Shown piece after piece: positions 8,948-17,093 of a stretch of DNA of 64,000 nucleotides. How positions within the stretch are numbered: the first letter of the stretch is position 1; each line of letters begins with the position of its first letter. Source of the stretch: Bacteroidetes bacterium UBA2664. GTDB lineage: Bacteria; Bacteroidota; Rhodothermia; Balneolales; Balneolaceae. The notes under the pieces were generated by a model. It saw only the letters and a list, made by a program, of their open reading frames with translations. It was not told the DNA's origin and did not search any database. The stretch covers positions 62,001 through 126,000 of the forward strand of contig DEMS01000023.1 of assembly GCA_002359315.1 (NCBI GenBank). The letters run 5' to 3'. The position numbers and the translations under genes were made by a program.

Positions 8948-9436
8948 TTAAGAGTACTTTTCCCGGAGCGCTTTCGCCACATGTTTGGGCACAAAACTGC
9001 TCAGATCCCCACCCCAAGCGGCCACTTCTTTAACAATGGTCGCAGATATAAACGTAAGCTGTTCATCCGGCATCAGAAATAGGGTATCAATTTCCGGGGC
9101 GAGACGCCTGTTAGTCAATGCCATTCGGAATTCATATTCAAAATCAGAGATCTGACGAACGCCCCTCAACAGAATATTCACCTTTTTCTTGCGGGCATAG
9201 TCGATCAGCAGGCCGGTAAACTGTTCTATTTCAATTTTATCTTTCCACTCTTTATCCTGAATGGCTTCCTCTAAAAGAGCGACTCGTTCATCACCGGAAA
9301 AAACGGCGGATTTCTGATTATTTACGGCAACGGTTACATAGACTTTCTCGAACATTTTGGCAGCACGCTCCAATATGTCGAGGTGACCATTGGTGAGTGG
9401 ATCGAATGAACCGGGATAGATGGCACTGTTTTTCAT
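8948..9436 (-). CDS. coaD: Phosphopantetheine adenylyltransferase
   Basis: This 162-residue protein has the normal length of CoaD and the nucleotidyltransferase motifs: YPGSFDPLTNGHLDI at the N-terminus (with the TxGH-type ATP site), LLRGVRQISDFEYE in the middle and FISATIVKEVA near the end. It joins ATP and 4'-phosphopantetheine to make dephospho-CoA, the penultimate step of CoA synthesis in the cytoplasm. It follows rsmD by 78 bases on the same strand, an arrangement common in bacteria. Confidence 0.97.
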   Translation of the reverse strand: MKNSAIYPGSFDPLTNGHLDILERAAKMFEKVYVTVAVNNQKSAVFSGDERVALLEEAIQDKEWKDKIEIEQFTGLLIDYARKKKVNILLRGVRQISDFEYEFRMALTNRRLAPEIDTLFLMPDEQLTFISATIVKEVAAWGGDLSSFVPKHVAKALREKYS

Positions 9437-9514
9437 GACTTTTTGATTCTGATATCAGAAGATAGTCAATTTTAAGGGATCGATGGAATTACAGCCCTGT
9501 ATGAACAGGGATCT

Positions 9515-10066
9515 CTAGAAATCTACACTGTTCAGCTTAAAAATACTAACAATGGTTCTACCGTACGGTTTTGCAAAAACACAATGGTCATGATCGGAGA
9601 AATTGTGCCTTTTATCATGCTCAAGTACAAACCAGCCATCTTCAGTAAGCCAGTTATTTTGCAGAACAACATCAATCATCTCAGCCATTTTATAGTAATC
9701 GTAGGGTGGATCGGCAAAGATGATATCAAATTGGCCATATGTTTTCTCCAGAAAAATTTCAATATCAGCTGTTAAAACAGTGATCTTATCTGCAATTCCA
9801 AACTGAGCCGCAGTTTTTTCGATCATTTTGGTGTGTCCCGCTTCAGAGTCAACAAACAGGCAGTGTTCAGAACCTCTGGAAATGGCTTCAAATCCTAAAT
9901 TTCCACTGCCCGCAAAGAGATCTAAAACTCTGGTCCTGTCAAAATAGGTGCGCGCATCGATTACTGAAAAGAGGCCTTCCTTGGTTCGGTCTGATGTTGG
10001 ACGCAACAACCCGGTATTGGGAACCGGTATGTTTCGCCCTTTCAATTTTCCCGTGATGATTCTCAT
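9515..10066 (-). CDS. rsmD: 16S rRNA (guanine(966)-N2)-methyltransferase
   Basis: A 183-residue SAM-dependent methyltransferase of the RsmD family. MRIITGKLKGRNIPVP is the standard N-terminus, VLDLFAGSGNLGFEA is the SAM-binding loop, and FADPPYDYY is the catalytic DPPY motif. It methylates G966 of 16S rRNA during small-subunit assembly. The start codon overlaps the stop of the upstream gene by one base (TAATG), which implies translational coupling. coaD follows. Confidence 0.96.
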   Translation of the reverse strand: MRIITGKLKGRNIPVPNTGLLRPTSDRTKEGLFSVIDARTYFDRTRVLDLFAGSGNLGFEAISRGSEHCLFVDSEAGHTKMIEKTAAQFGIADKITVLTADIEIFLEKTYGQFDIIFADPPYDYYKMAEMIDVVLQNNWLTEDGWFVLEHDKRHNFSDHDHCVFAKPYGRTIVSIFKLNSVDF

Positions 10067-10944
10067 TATACCGTTTCTTTAACATCCTGGTTCAGGCTCA
10101 TGATAATCGCCGGAAAAGCACTTTCAAGGCGGAAACCATACGTTTTTTCCCGGGCATCCACTTTCATTGCCGGGAGAGAGTCGAGAAATTGAATCGCGCC
10201 GTGATCATACCAATAGGACTGCATCATTTCGGAGACTTTTTTCCCATATTCTCCAAAGATATAAGCGTCGTCATGCATTCCATTCATCCAGGTTAATTTT
10301 TCAGAATAGAGACTCCAGAGATAAGGCAGATCGGATAATGTTTCAAATTCAAGGTATGTTGTGCCACGTAATTTACCGAGAATAAACGAGCTCACCGTCA
10401 AGACATTTTCCATGCAGTGAATCATGACAAATGAACCCCGATTCTGCGTATGCTGTTGCCAATCCATACCCAGTTCAAAATCAGATACATATTCACTGCT
10501 GTTAAACGATTTAAAGAGTTCATCAAAACCGGTCATCGAATCGCTATCCCTTAATAGCAGCAGTTTTGTGTCTGTATTGCTAATGGTGTGCCACATAACC
10601 TGCACCTGATTACGGTCTGATCCCCGCATCATCAACTGAACATGCGCTTCTCTTTCGGTGGAATCTTCATAAACAGATCTGGGAACGACCGACCAGCACT
10701 CTTCAGAAGCGGGTGCCAGTATCTTGACAGTATCACAATTGTACTCTTGTTGGATCTGTTCCAGAGAGCTTTTGAGAGCGGGAAAACCGACAGTATTTCC
10801 CGTTATAATCGCTTTCCCTACATCAAAATTGAAATCGATACTGCCAATTCTGGCAAGCTCACCATTCCGTTCAGGGTGATTAACTGAGTAAAATAGATGA
10901 TTACCCGTGTAGCAAACGCCTAAACATGACTGCACGGGTTCCAT
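10066..10944 (-). CDS. DUF3822-family protein (actin-like/PilM-GspL-like fold suspected)
   Basis: This 292-residue protein has no signal peptide or membrane segment. It matches the DUF3822 family, which typically sits directly before rsmD and coaD in Bacteroidota and relatives. Its two-part layout (two similar halves, each starting with a beta strand such as GVCYTGNHLFYSVN or FVMIHCMENVLTV) recalls the actin-like ATPase fold of PilM and GspL. Function is unknown. It abuts the upstream gene exactly and overlaps rsmD by one base, forming a four-gene operon ending with coaD. Confidence 0.75.
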   Translation of the reverse strand: MEPVQSCLGVCYTGNHLFYSVNHPERNGELARIGSIDFNFDVGKAIITGNTVGFPALKSSLEQIQQEYNCDTVKILAPASEECWSVVPRSVYEDSTEREAHVQLMMRGSDRNQVQVMWHTISNTDTKLLLLRDSDSMTGFDELFKSFNSSEYVSDFELGMDWQQHTQNRGSFVMIHCMENVLTVSSFILGKLRGTTYLEFETLSDLPYLWSLYSEKLTWMNGMHDDAYIFGEYGKKVSEMMQSYWYDHGAIQFLDSLPAMKVDAREKTYGFRLESAFPAIIMSLNQDVKETV

Positions 10945-11421
10945 TTAGTTCCAGTTTGGTGCGTTGAGCATTGTAGTTCTTTCCAAATCTCCAATTCGAT
11001 CGCCGGTACCCGGATTTACCAAGAGGTATAGCACAGGCCGGATCGTATCGTTTAAAGTATACTCAAAACGATTGTGAGGTGGCCGTGGCGAGTAAATAAG
11101 CGAATCAGGAGTGTAGGTAGATGGAGGTAAGAAAGTAAACATAGAATCCCCACGTGCAACCATTAAAGAGTCTGTTTGTAAGAATGTCACCAAACTATCG
11201 AGCCCGCCTTCAGTTGGAGGAAATCCACCTTTTCTGGTTCGGTATTGTACAAGAACGTCGCGAACCAACTCCATTCGGTGCCGTTCTCTCTCAACCATTT
11301 CTCTCTCTTCAATAACTTCTTGATAAGGATCAACAATAGAACGGTACAGGAACCATGCTAAAAATACGATGACAACAGCTAAAATGATGGTTATGATATT
11401 ATTTCGTGTATTTAAATTCAT
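10945..11421 (-). CDS. Single-pass membrane protein with a pseudopilin-G-like segment
   Basis: This 158-residue protein has one N-terminal membrane helix (about residues 10-27), a charged helical stretch (residues 33-57) and an exported C-terminal domain. YRTRKGGFPPTEGGLDSLV resembles the pattern of type II secretion major pseudopilins (Tyr...Gly...Pro-x-Thr-Glu-x-Gly-Leu). No GFxxxE prepilin-peptidase site is present before the helix, so it is not a standard pilin. It is the first gene of the operon with DUF3822, rsmD and coaD. Function is unknown; pairing with an actin-like partner is an inference. Confidence 0.65.
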   Translation of the reverse strand: MNLNTRNNIITIILAVVIVFLAWFLYRSIVDPYQEVIEEREMVERERHRMELVRDVLVQYRTRKGGFPPTEGGLDSLVTFLQTDSLMVARGDSMFTFLPPSTYTPDSLIYSPRPPHNRFEYTLNDTIRPVLYLLVNPGTGDRIGDLERTTMLNAPNWN

Positions 11422-11544
11422 GTGAGAAAATGTCTTGGTTAGCGATATAGGATAAAGAAATATTCAGGCATCAAAATAAATGCAGTCGCCCTGATATGCA
11501 ACTTTCTAATTTAAGCTATACAAATAGAACCCACTAATCAGGTT

Positions 11545-12216
11545 TTATATAGGTTTCCTACCTGAAAGTAGCAATAAATATTCAATTAAATCACTTTTTA
11601 AGCCACGATTTAGAAATTTTTCAAAATTTTGGATTTTTAATGAGTTCTTTTGAAGTATTTGGATATCAAAAATTTCTGAAAACATCTGTTTAATTTCGTC
11701 CGGATCCACACTGAATGGCGGTCCATTCATTTCAGATTGATTATAGCTTAACAGATGCATCAATATTTTTGTATAGGCGGATGATAAAGAGATGATTTTG
11801 TTTGAGTAGCTCTGGCGCATATTTTTTGGCAGGGCAACAATGGACGCTTTATCATAGATCAGATCCACATCCCCCATTTTTTTCTGCGGCAGCTTCATAA
11901 AATCACCACACCAAAACTCAATATTTTGACTGTGATATATGTCAAAGGATGCGAAACGGGTTGTTGTATATTCCATTTCGTGTTGATTATAAAACTGTTT
12001 AATCGCAACATCTGAAATTTCAACGCATATGACTTTTCGGGCCCGATCTGCAATCCATTGAATATCAACACTTTTACCCGCTAAAGGAATCAGTACGACC
12101 GGGTTTTGCCGGATGGGTAGTGACGGCCAATGAATGCTCAGCCCCGGATATCCATTTTCCATGTGAAATCCTGTATTTCCTTTATTCCATCGACTGAGCC
12201 AATAACTTAATTCCAT
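11545..12216 (-). CDS. tpm: Thiopurine S-methyltransferase family protein
   Basis: A 223-residue SAM-dependent methyltransferase. The N-terminal YWLSRWNKGNTGFH, the SAM loop VVLIPLAGKSVDIQWIADR, VEISDVAIKQF and IYDKASIVALP all fit the bacterial TPMT family, whose usual length is about 218. Family members methylate thiopurines and also selenium or tellurium compounds. It is divergent from the MATE exporter gene (95 bases between starts), so the two could share a control region; a joint detoxification role is only an inference. Confidence 0.87.
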   Translation of the reverse strand: MELSYWLSRWNKGNTGFHMENGYPGLSIHWPSLPIRQNPVVLIPLAGKSVDIQWIADRARKVICVEISDVAIKQFYNQHEMEYTTTRFASFDIYHSQNIEFWCGDFMKLPQKKMGDVDLIYDKASIVALPKNMRQSYSNKIISLSSAYTKILMHLLSYNQSEMNGPPFSVDPDEIKQMFSEIFDIQILQKNSLKIQNFEKFLNRGLKSDLIEYLLLLSGRKPI

Positions 12217-12310
12217 AAACTGTTTTATTCCTGTCGATTAAACGATAATTTCAGAGCCATAAGACTATAGAATAAACAATCTCCGGAAAACTTGTATCGA
12301 TGTCATTGGT

Positions 12311-13615
12311 TTGAATAAGCCCATTTTAAGACTCGCAATCCCAAACATTATCAGTAATCTTTCTGTACCCCTGCTGGGAGCGGTGGATACCGCTTTGGTT
12401 GGCCACTTAGATCAAGTATTCTATTTAGGCGCACTGGCCGTTGGAAGTGTAATCTTCAACTTTATTTTTTGGGGTTTTGGTTTCCTCAGAATGGGTACGA
12501 CCGGACTCACGGCACAAGAGTATGGTAAACGGGACCGCATGGAGATGATGATGATTCTGGCCAGAGTTCAGTTTATCGCAATGGGCATCGGGCTCCTGAT
12601 CTTACTTCTTCAAAACCCAATCATCACATTGAGTCTCTATATGATAGAGAGCTCTGTTGAAGTGGCTGAGTTCACCAAAGTATATTATGATATCCGTATT
12701 CTCACGGCACCGGCGGTTTTAGCACTATATGGACTCAACGGCTGGTTTTTAGGTATGCAAAATGCAAAATACCCGATGATTATAACGATTGTCCTGAACC
12801 TGCTAAACATCATTTTTAATGGTTTTTTCATCTACGGTTTTGGAATGCACGTAGATGGCGTGGCTTACGGGACTCTTATTTCAACCTATTTAGCATTGGG
12901 CCTGGCAGTGGCCTTGTTCCTTAAAAGATATCGGAGATACCTCTCCTATTTTTTAAAGGACGAGGTATTCAATAAGACAGAGCTGATCAAGTATTTTTCA
13001 GTGAATCGTGATATTTTCATCCGAACACTCTGTCTTATCTTTACATTCTCATTTTTTACAGCAGTATCTGCTAAACAGGGTGATTTGATTCTTGCCGCAA
13101 ATACAATACTGTTACAGTTTTGGTTTATTGCTTCCTATGGAATTGATGGTTTTGCATATGCTGCTGAGAGCCTGGTGGGCAAATTTAAAGGCGGCAGAAA
13201 TCAAAAAGCTCTTCGATCTGCAATCTATTATTCATTGGGTTGGGGTTTGATGCTGGGCCTGTCCGGCACTATCATCTACTTTATCAGTGGAAATCAATTA
13301 TTGAATGTTTTTACGAATAATATTGAAGTCATTGAACTCGCTCAAAGTGTACTTTTTTGGACGATCATTGCTCCGTTTGTCTCAAGTATCTGTTATGTAT
13401 TGGATGGGGTATTTATAGGTGCTACTGAAACCAAACCGATGAGAAATACGATGCTTGCAGCTACATTTTTGGTTTTTTTGCCAGTGTACTATGCAGGCAC
13501 TTATTATTTAGGGGTTCATGGCCTCTGGCTGGCGATGGTACTTTTCATGATATCCAGGGGAGTGGCATTGGCCTACTATCTTCCCGGGACTGTGATGGAA
13601 CATAAGATAGGATAA
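12311..13615 (+). CDS. MATE-family efflux transporter (DinF-like)
   Basis: This 434-residue inner-membrane protein has about twelve hydrophobic segments. The N-terminus ILRLAIPNIISNLSVPLLGAVDTALVGHL is diagnostic for the DinF branch of MATE exporters, which expel organic cations and toxic metabolites in exchange for Na+ or H+. The start is TTG 12311: no in-frame ATG exists upstream, and the conserved N-terminus begins just after this codon. It is divergent from the TPMT gene. Confidence 0.92.
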   Translation: MNKPILRLAIPNIISNLSVPLLGAVDTALVGHLDQVFYLGALAVGSVIFNFIFWGFGFLRMGTTGLTAQEYGKRDRMEMMMILARVQFIAMGIGLLILLLQNPIITLSLYMIESSVEVAEFTKVYYDIRILTAPAVLALYGLNGWFLGMQNAKYPMIITIVLNLLNIIFNGFFIYGFGMHVDGVAYGTLISTYLALGLAVALFLKRYRRYLSYFLKDEVFNKTELIKYFSVNRDIFIRTLCLIFTFSFFTAVSAKQGDLILAANTILLQFWFIASYGIDGFAYAAESLVGKFKGGRNQKALRSAIYYSLGWGLMLGLSGTIIYFISGNQLLNVFTNNIEVIELAQSVLFWTIIAPFVSSICYVLDGVFIGATETKPMRNTMLAATFLVFLPVYYAGTYYLGVHGLWLAMVLFMISRGVALAYYLPGTVMEHKIG

Positions 13616-13758
13616 TGTGTAAAAATAGAAGTGAATAAAAATCAAGAAAGTCTTTTTCACAGTTTTAGATATGTGAAACTCCCTTGCAAAACATTTATAT
13701 TTGAGCTTATTTTTCAAAAGATGAAATCGATCAGCTCAACAACTATTAAAATAGCTCA

Positions 13759-14268
13759 ATGGATTTAAAGAAGATATTAATTATGCGTCATGCCAAATCA
13801 TTATGGGGAGAGGGTTCAATTAAAGATTTTGATCGGCCTCTGAATGAGAGGGGCATGAATGATGCTCCCCGAATGGGAAAATATTTGAAAGAACTGAACA
13901 TAATTCCGGGCCAATTTATCTGCTCACCGGCATTGCGGGCAAAACAGACTGTTTTAAAAGTATCCAATGAGCTGGGTTTAGAAGAGGATATAATTACATG
14001 GGATGAAGATCTCTATTTTAGAGGCGCCATCTCTTATATTCATGCTTTAAAAAGAGTAAAAGAGCAAACTTCTGTGGTATTAATAGCCGGTCACTATCCG
14101 ATGGTCTCAGATGTGGTATCCACTTTGATAGGAATTGAATTGACAGAACACTTTTCAACAGCATCTATTGCATGCGTTGAGGGATTTTTAAAGAGTTGGG
14201 ATGATCTGGATGAGGGAATGTTTGAGTTGAAATGGATGGTAAAACCGAAGGAACTCAAGGAAATTTAG
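13759..14268 (+). CDS. sixA: SixA-like phosphohistidine phosphatase
   Basis: A 169-residue member of the histidine phosphatase superfamily. The catalytic RH motif is in IMRHAKS (R10, H11), with R60 in SPALRA and the second histidine in AGHYP (H112). SixA removes phosphate from histidine-containing phosphotransfer or PTS proteins in the cytoplasm, so a signalling role is plausible. It is monocistronic, 140 bases after the MATE gene and 87 bases before the next gene. Confidence 0.87.
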   Translation: MDLKKILIMRHAKSLWGEGSIKDFDRPLNERGMNDAPRMGKYLKELNIIPGQFICSPALRAKQTVLKVSNELGLEEDIITWDEDLYFRGAISYIHALKRVKEQTSVVLIAGHYPMVSDVVSTLIGIELTEHFSTASIACVEGFLKSWDDLDEGMFELKWMVKPKELKEI

Positions 14269-14355
14269 ACTCAGTTATTCAGGCCATAATGCTGTATATA
14301 ATGAAGCATTTGTTGTATATTCATTGAATCGCGGAACCTAAAATTGAAGATGTAA

Positions 14356-14706
14356 ATGATTTACAAGCAAAAATTTTATTATCTCACAAAAACCCCATTA
14401 AGTGCTGAAGGCCCAAAGAATGTTGAGATCATTGACAGGGCAGACGATAGCAATCAGTTTCCTGCACTTTTTCAGAAATATGAAGAGTTGAGATCACACG
14501 CTTTCAATGAAGATAATTTATACAGTATCGTTCGCGCTGATGATATCTATGATCTGGTAAGAACAGGCACTGAAAAAGAGGCTAAAGAGCTCGCATTTGA
14601 AAATGCTGAACCGGAAATTATTACCAATTTGCAACATCGTGTGATGCAGAAGGGTGATAAAAATGCCAAAGCGATTCTAAAAGAAGTTCATCAGGTAGAA
14701 GACTAA
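14356..14706 (+). CDS. Hypothetical protein, 116 residues
   Basis: I do not recognise this protein. It is soluble, acidic overall and helical after an N-terminal strand region (FYYLTKTPLS). There is no signal peptide or known motif. It lies between the SixA-like gene and dps on the same strand; the gap to dps is over 200 bases, so it is probably transcribed separately from dps. Confidence 0.6.
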   Translation: MIYKQKFYYLTKTPLSAEGPKNVEIIDRADDSNQFPALFQKYEELRSHAFNEDNLYSIVRADDIYDLVRTGTEKEAKELAFENAEPEIITNLQHRVMQKGDKNAKAILKEVHQVED

Positions 14707-14852
14707 TTCTTTTAGAGAAATAATTATTTAAGAGAGGTTCAGTATAGCTGAAATTGATCATCCATTCAAAAATAGCATGCCCCAACGCTATATTGGAATG
14801 GTTTCGGCGCTTTATTTGTCATTGTATAATAGTACAAACAATTTACGTGCAG

Positions 14853-14875
14853 ATCGTTCGATGCGACAGAACGAT
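14853..14875. promoter_or_regulatory. Candidate operator upstream of dps (ATCGTTC-N9-GAACGAT)
   Basis: Two perfect 7-base inverted arms, ATCGTTC (14853-14859) and GAACGAT (14869-14875), span 23 bases. They lie about 75 bases before the dps start and overlap an AT-rich, -10-like stretch. The spacing of one helical turn suits a dimeric regulator such as a peroxide or iron sensor, but no consensus was matched. A smaller inverted repeat TTCAG-N5-CTGAA lies at 14738-14752. Confidence 0.4.
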
Positions 14876-14950
14876 ATATTGTGAAGTTTATAGCACGGTT
14901 AAAAATAAAAAAGATCAAAGAGCTAATTTAAAGTTATGAAAGGAGAAGAT

Positions 14951-15418
14951 ATGGACGTGAATATTGGGATTTCAAAAGATAAAAGAACGGCAATTGCTGA
15001 GGGCCTTTCAAAAGTATTGGCAGACAGTTATATGGTCTATTTAAAGACACATAACTATCACTGGAATGTCACCGGTGAGCATTTTCGATCTCTTCATACA
15101 CAGTTTGAAGAGCAATACACTGAACTGGCAACGGCCATCGATGATATTGCGGAGCGAATCCGGTCGCTGGGGCATCGCGCACCCGGATCTTTTCGTGAAT
15201 ATCAGGAATTGACATCTATTCAGGAAGATACCGACCAGCCAAAAGCACTTGAGATGGTTCGAAGATTGGCCGTTGATAATGAAACGATATTGAGAACCGC
15301 CAGAGAGACGCTTCCGGTGTGCCAGGAAGCCGATGATGAAGCAACGATCGACCTGCTGACCCAACGGCTTCATATCCATTCCAAAACAGCCTGGATGCTC
15401 AGAAGTCACTTGGAATGA
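14951..15418 (+). CDS. dps: Dps-family DNA-protecting ferritin-like protein
   Basis: About 155 residues, the normal Dps length. The intersubunit ferroxidase ligands are visible: His in THNYHWNVTG, His in RSLHTQFEEQY, and Asp/Glu in AIDDIAERI. It oxidises and stores iron as a dodecamer and protects DNA from peroxide in the cytoplasm. The frame opens at ATG 14936, but AGGAG at 14941-14945 sits 5 bases before ATG 14951, which decides the start. This is one of the few good Shine-Dalgarno sites in the window and suggests high expression. The upstream inverted repeat is a candidate control site. Confidence 0.95.
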   Translation: MDVNIGISKDKRTAIAEGLSKVLADSYMVYLKTHNYHWNVTGEHFRSLHTQFEEQYTELATAIDDIAERIRSLGHRAPGSFREYQELTSIQEDTDQPKALEMVRRLAVDNETILRTARETLPVCQEADDEATIDLLTQRLHIHSKTAWMLRSHLE

Positions 15419-15483
15419 TATAGCGATTTTACTCTTTTAGTATTACTATTATGGTATTAATCAATTAACCTAATTTTAGAATT

Positions 15484-15891
15484 ATGCTAAAAGAGTTCAA
15501 AAAATTTATCATGACCGGGAATGTCATAGACTTGGCTGTTGCTGTGATTTTGGCAGGTGCCGTTGGTTTGGTTATAACCGGTTTTGTCAATAATATAATG
15601 ATGCCGGTTGTCGGTGAATTTACCGGTGGCATGGATTTTTCAGAGTTCAAGATCGTATTGTCACAAGCTGTAATTGCAGTAGATGGAACTATAATCACTC
15701 CGGAAAATGCTATTCAATACGGGGCTTGGGTGAATAGCCTGATCAATTTAGTTATTGTTGGCTTTGTCCTCTTTCTGATTGTTAAATCTTATAACAATTT
15801 CAGGAAAAAGGAAGAAAAAGCCGCTCCTGCTCCGGCCGGCCCCACTCAAACGGATCTGTTAATCGAGATCAGAGATTTACTGAAAAAATAA
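15484..15891 (+). CDS. mscL: Large-conductance mechanosensitive channel
   Basis: This 135-residue protein has the two transmembrane helices and conserved first segment of MscL: EFKKFIMTGNVIDLAVAVIL at the N-terminus, NNIMMPVVG after TM1, and a second helix around SLINLVIVGFVLFLIV. The C-terminal helix ends in LLIEIRDLLKK, as usual. It opens as a pentamer under membrane tension to release solutes during hypo-osmotic shock. It is followed by a strong terminator and then mscS, so osmotic release valves are clustered. Confidence 0.97.
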   Translation: MLKEFKKFIMTGNVIDLAVAVILAGAVGLVITGFVNNIMMPVVGEFTGGMDFSEFKIVLSQAVIAVDGTIITPENAIQYGAWVNSLINLVIVGFVLFLIVKSYNNFRKKEEKAAPAPAGPTQTDLLIEIRDLLKK

Positions 15892-15898
15892 AATAACC

Positions 15899-15922
15899 AG
15901 CCACCCATTCGGTGGCTTTTTT
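15899..15922 (+). terminator. Rho-independent terminator of mscL
   Basis: AGCCACC (15899-15905) pairs with GGTGGCT (15911-15917) around a 5-base loop, followed by TTTTT. It lies 8 bases after the mscL stop. Confidence 0.92.
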
Positions 15923-16023
15923 ATGCTCTTTTTTACAAACAGATCAGTAAAGGAGATCCATTGCCTTTTTTTTTAAATAATCGGTAACTTAAATAAAACA
16001 ATAATTTACAACGATAATTTTTT

Positions 16024-16851
16024 ATGGAAGAAACATTTGGACAATATTCAGACTCGCTGCTTCCAATAGTCGTCGAGCATGGACTAAGTGTTCTTGGTGC
16101 TATTGTAATTTTAATCACCGGTTATATCATAGCCGGTTGGGCTGCAAGGAAAGTCATCAAGAAGGCCCGGAAATCAGAAAAGCTTGATGATACATTGACC
16201 CCGATTTTGGGACAAACAACCCGGGCATTTATACTGATTATCACTATCCTTGCCGTATTAAATCAATTTGGTGTTGAGACAGCGAGCATTATCGCAGTCT
16301 TGGGTGCTTCTGCATTGGCAGTTGGGCTTGCCCTGCAAGGAACCCTGAGCAATGTAGCTGCCGGAGTTATGTTATTAGTACTCAGGCCTTTTAAAGTAGG
16401 CGATGTGGTCAGTATAGGCCAAACCATGGGAGTTGTTGATGAAATCGGACTGTTTACAACTGAAATGCACTCTTTCGATAATATTGGTATCTCGATGCCG
16501 AACTCTAAAGTTTGGGGAAATGAGATTCAGAATTATAATCGATTTGATACACGACGCGTTGACATGGTATTTGGAATCGGATATGGTGACGACATGGATA
16601 AAGCGATTAATATCATTAAAGAGATTTTAGATGAAGATGAGAGGATATTGAAAGATCCGGAACCGTTAATTGCTATTGGCAATTTGGGGGACAGTTCTGT
16701 TGATATCAGAGTCAGGCCGTGGACTGAACGGAGTAATGTATGGCCATTACGCTATGATCTTACGAAAAAAGTTAAGGAGCGTTTTGATGAAAATGATATA
16801 AGCATACCATTTCCTCAGAGAGATGTTCATCTATTTCAGGAGAAAGAATAG
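16024..16851 (+). CDS. mscS: Small-conductance mechanosensitive channel
   Basis: This 275-residue protein fits the MscS core: three membrane helices (about 20-40, 60-80 and 88-115), the Gly/Ala-rich pore helix ASALAVGLALQGTLSNVAAG, then the cytoplasmic beta domain with PFKVGDVV and MPNSKVWGNEIQNY, and a final alpha/beta domain. It gates at lower tension than MscL. It has its own terminator on both sides, so it is monocistronic. Confidence 0.96.
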   Translation: MEETFGQYSDSLLPIVVEHGLSVLGAIVILITGYIIAGWAARKVIKKARKSEKLDDTLTPILGQTTRAFILIITILAVLNQFGVETASIIAVLGASALAVGLALQGTLSNVAAGVMLLVLRPFKVGDVVSIGQTMGVVDEIGLFTTEMHSFDNIGISMPNSKVWGNEIQNYNRFDTRRVDMVFGIGYGDDMDKAINIIKEILDEDERILKDPEPLIAIGNLGDSSVDIRVRPWTERSNVWPLRYDLTKKVKERFDENDISIPFPQRDVHLFQEKE

Positions 16852-16876
16852 ACAACCGTTTAAAATTTGAAGAAAA

Positions 16877-16904
16877 GAAAAGCCCCGGTATCGGGGCTTT
16901 TCTT
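16877..16904 (+). terminator. Rho-independent terminator of mscS
   Basis: A GC-rich stem AAAAGCCCCG/CGGGGCTTTT (16878-16887 with 16892-16901, plus a G-C pair outside) with a GTAT loop lies 26 bases past the mscS stop. The symmetric A/T tails could let it work on both strands. Confidence 0.93.
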
Positions 16905-17093
16905 GTTTTAAATAACCTAAATCCATTTGAGTAATTTTCCCGGATAAAATTTTTTAGAACGAAGTCATCAGATCATTGGTTTGTAGAGACGTTCTATTTG
17001 AGTATCGTTTATCCTAAAAGTTGACTCCATATTTAATCTTCAGTAAACTACAAGGCTAACAGGGTAGGCTTCGAGCCGTAATATTGCAACAAA

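Noticed and set aside
14754..14939. A 61-codon frame upstream of dps
   Set aside because: Cys/Ile-rich, no family, overlaps the promoter region and the candidate operator; probably chance.
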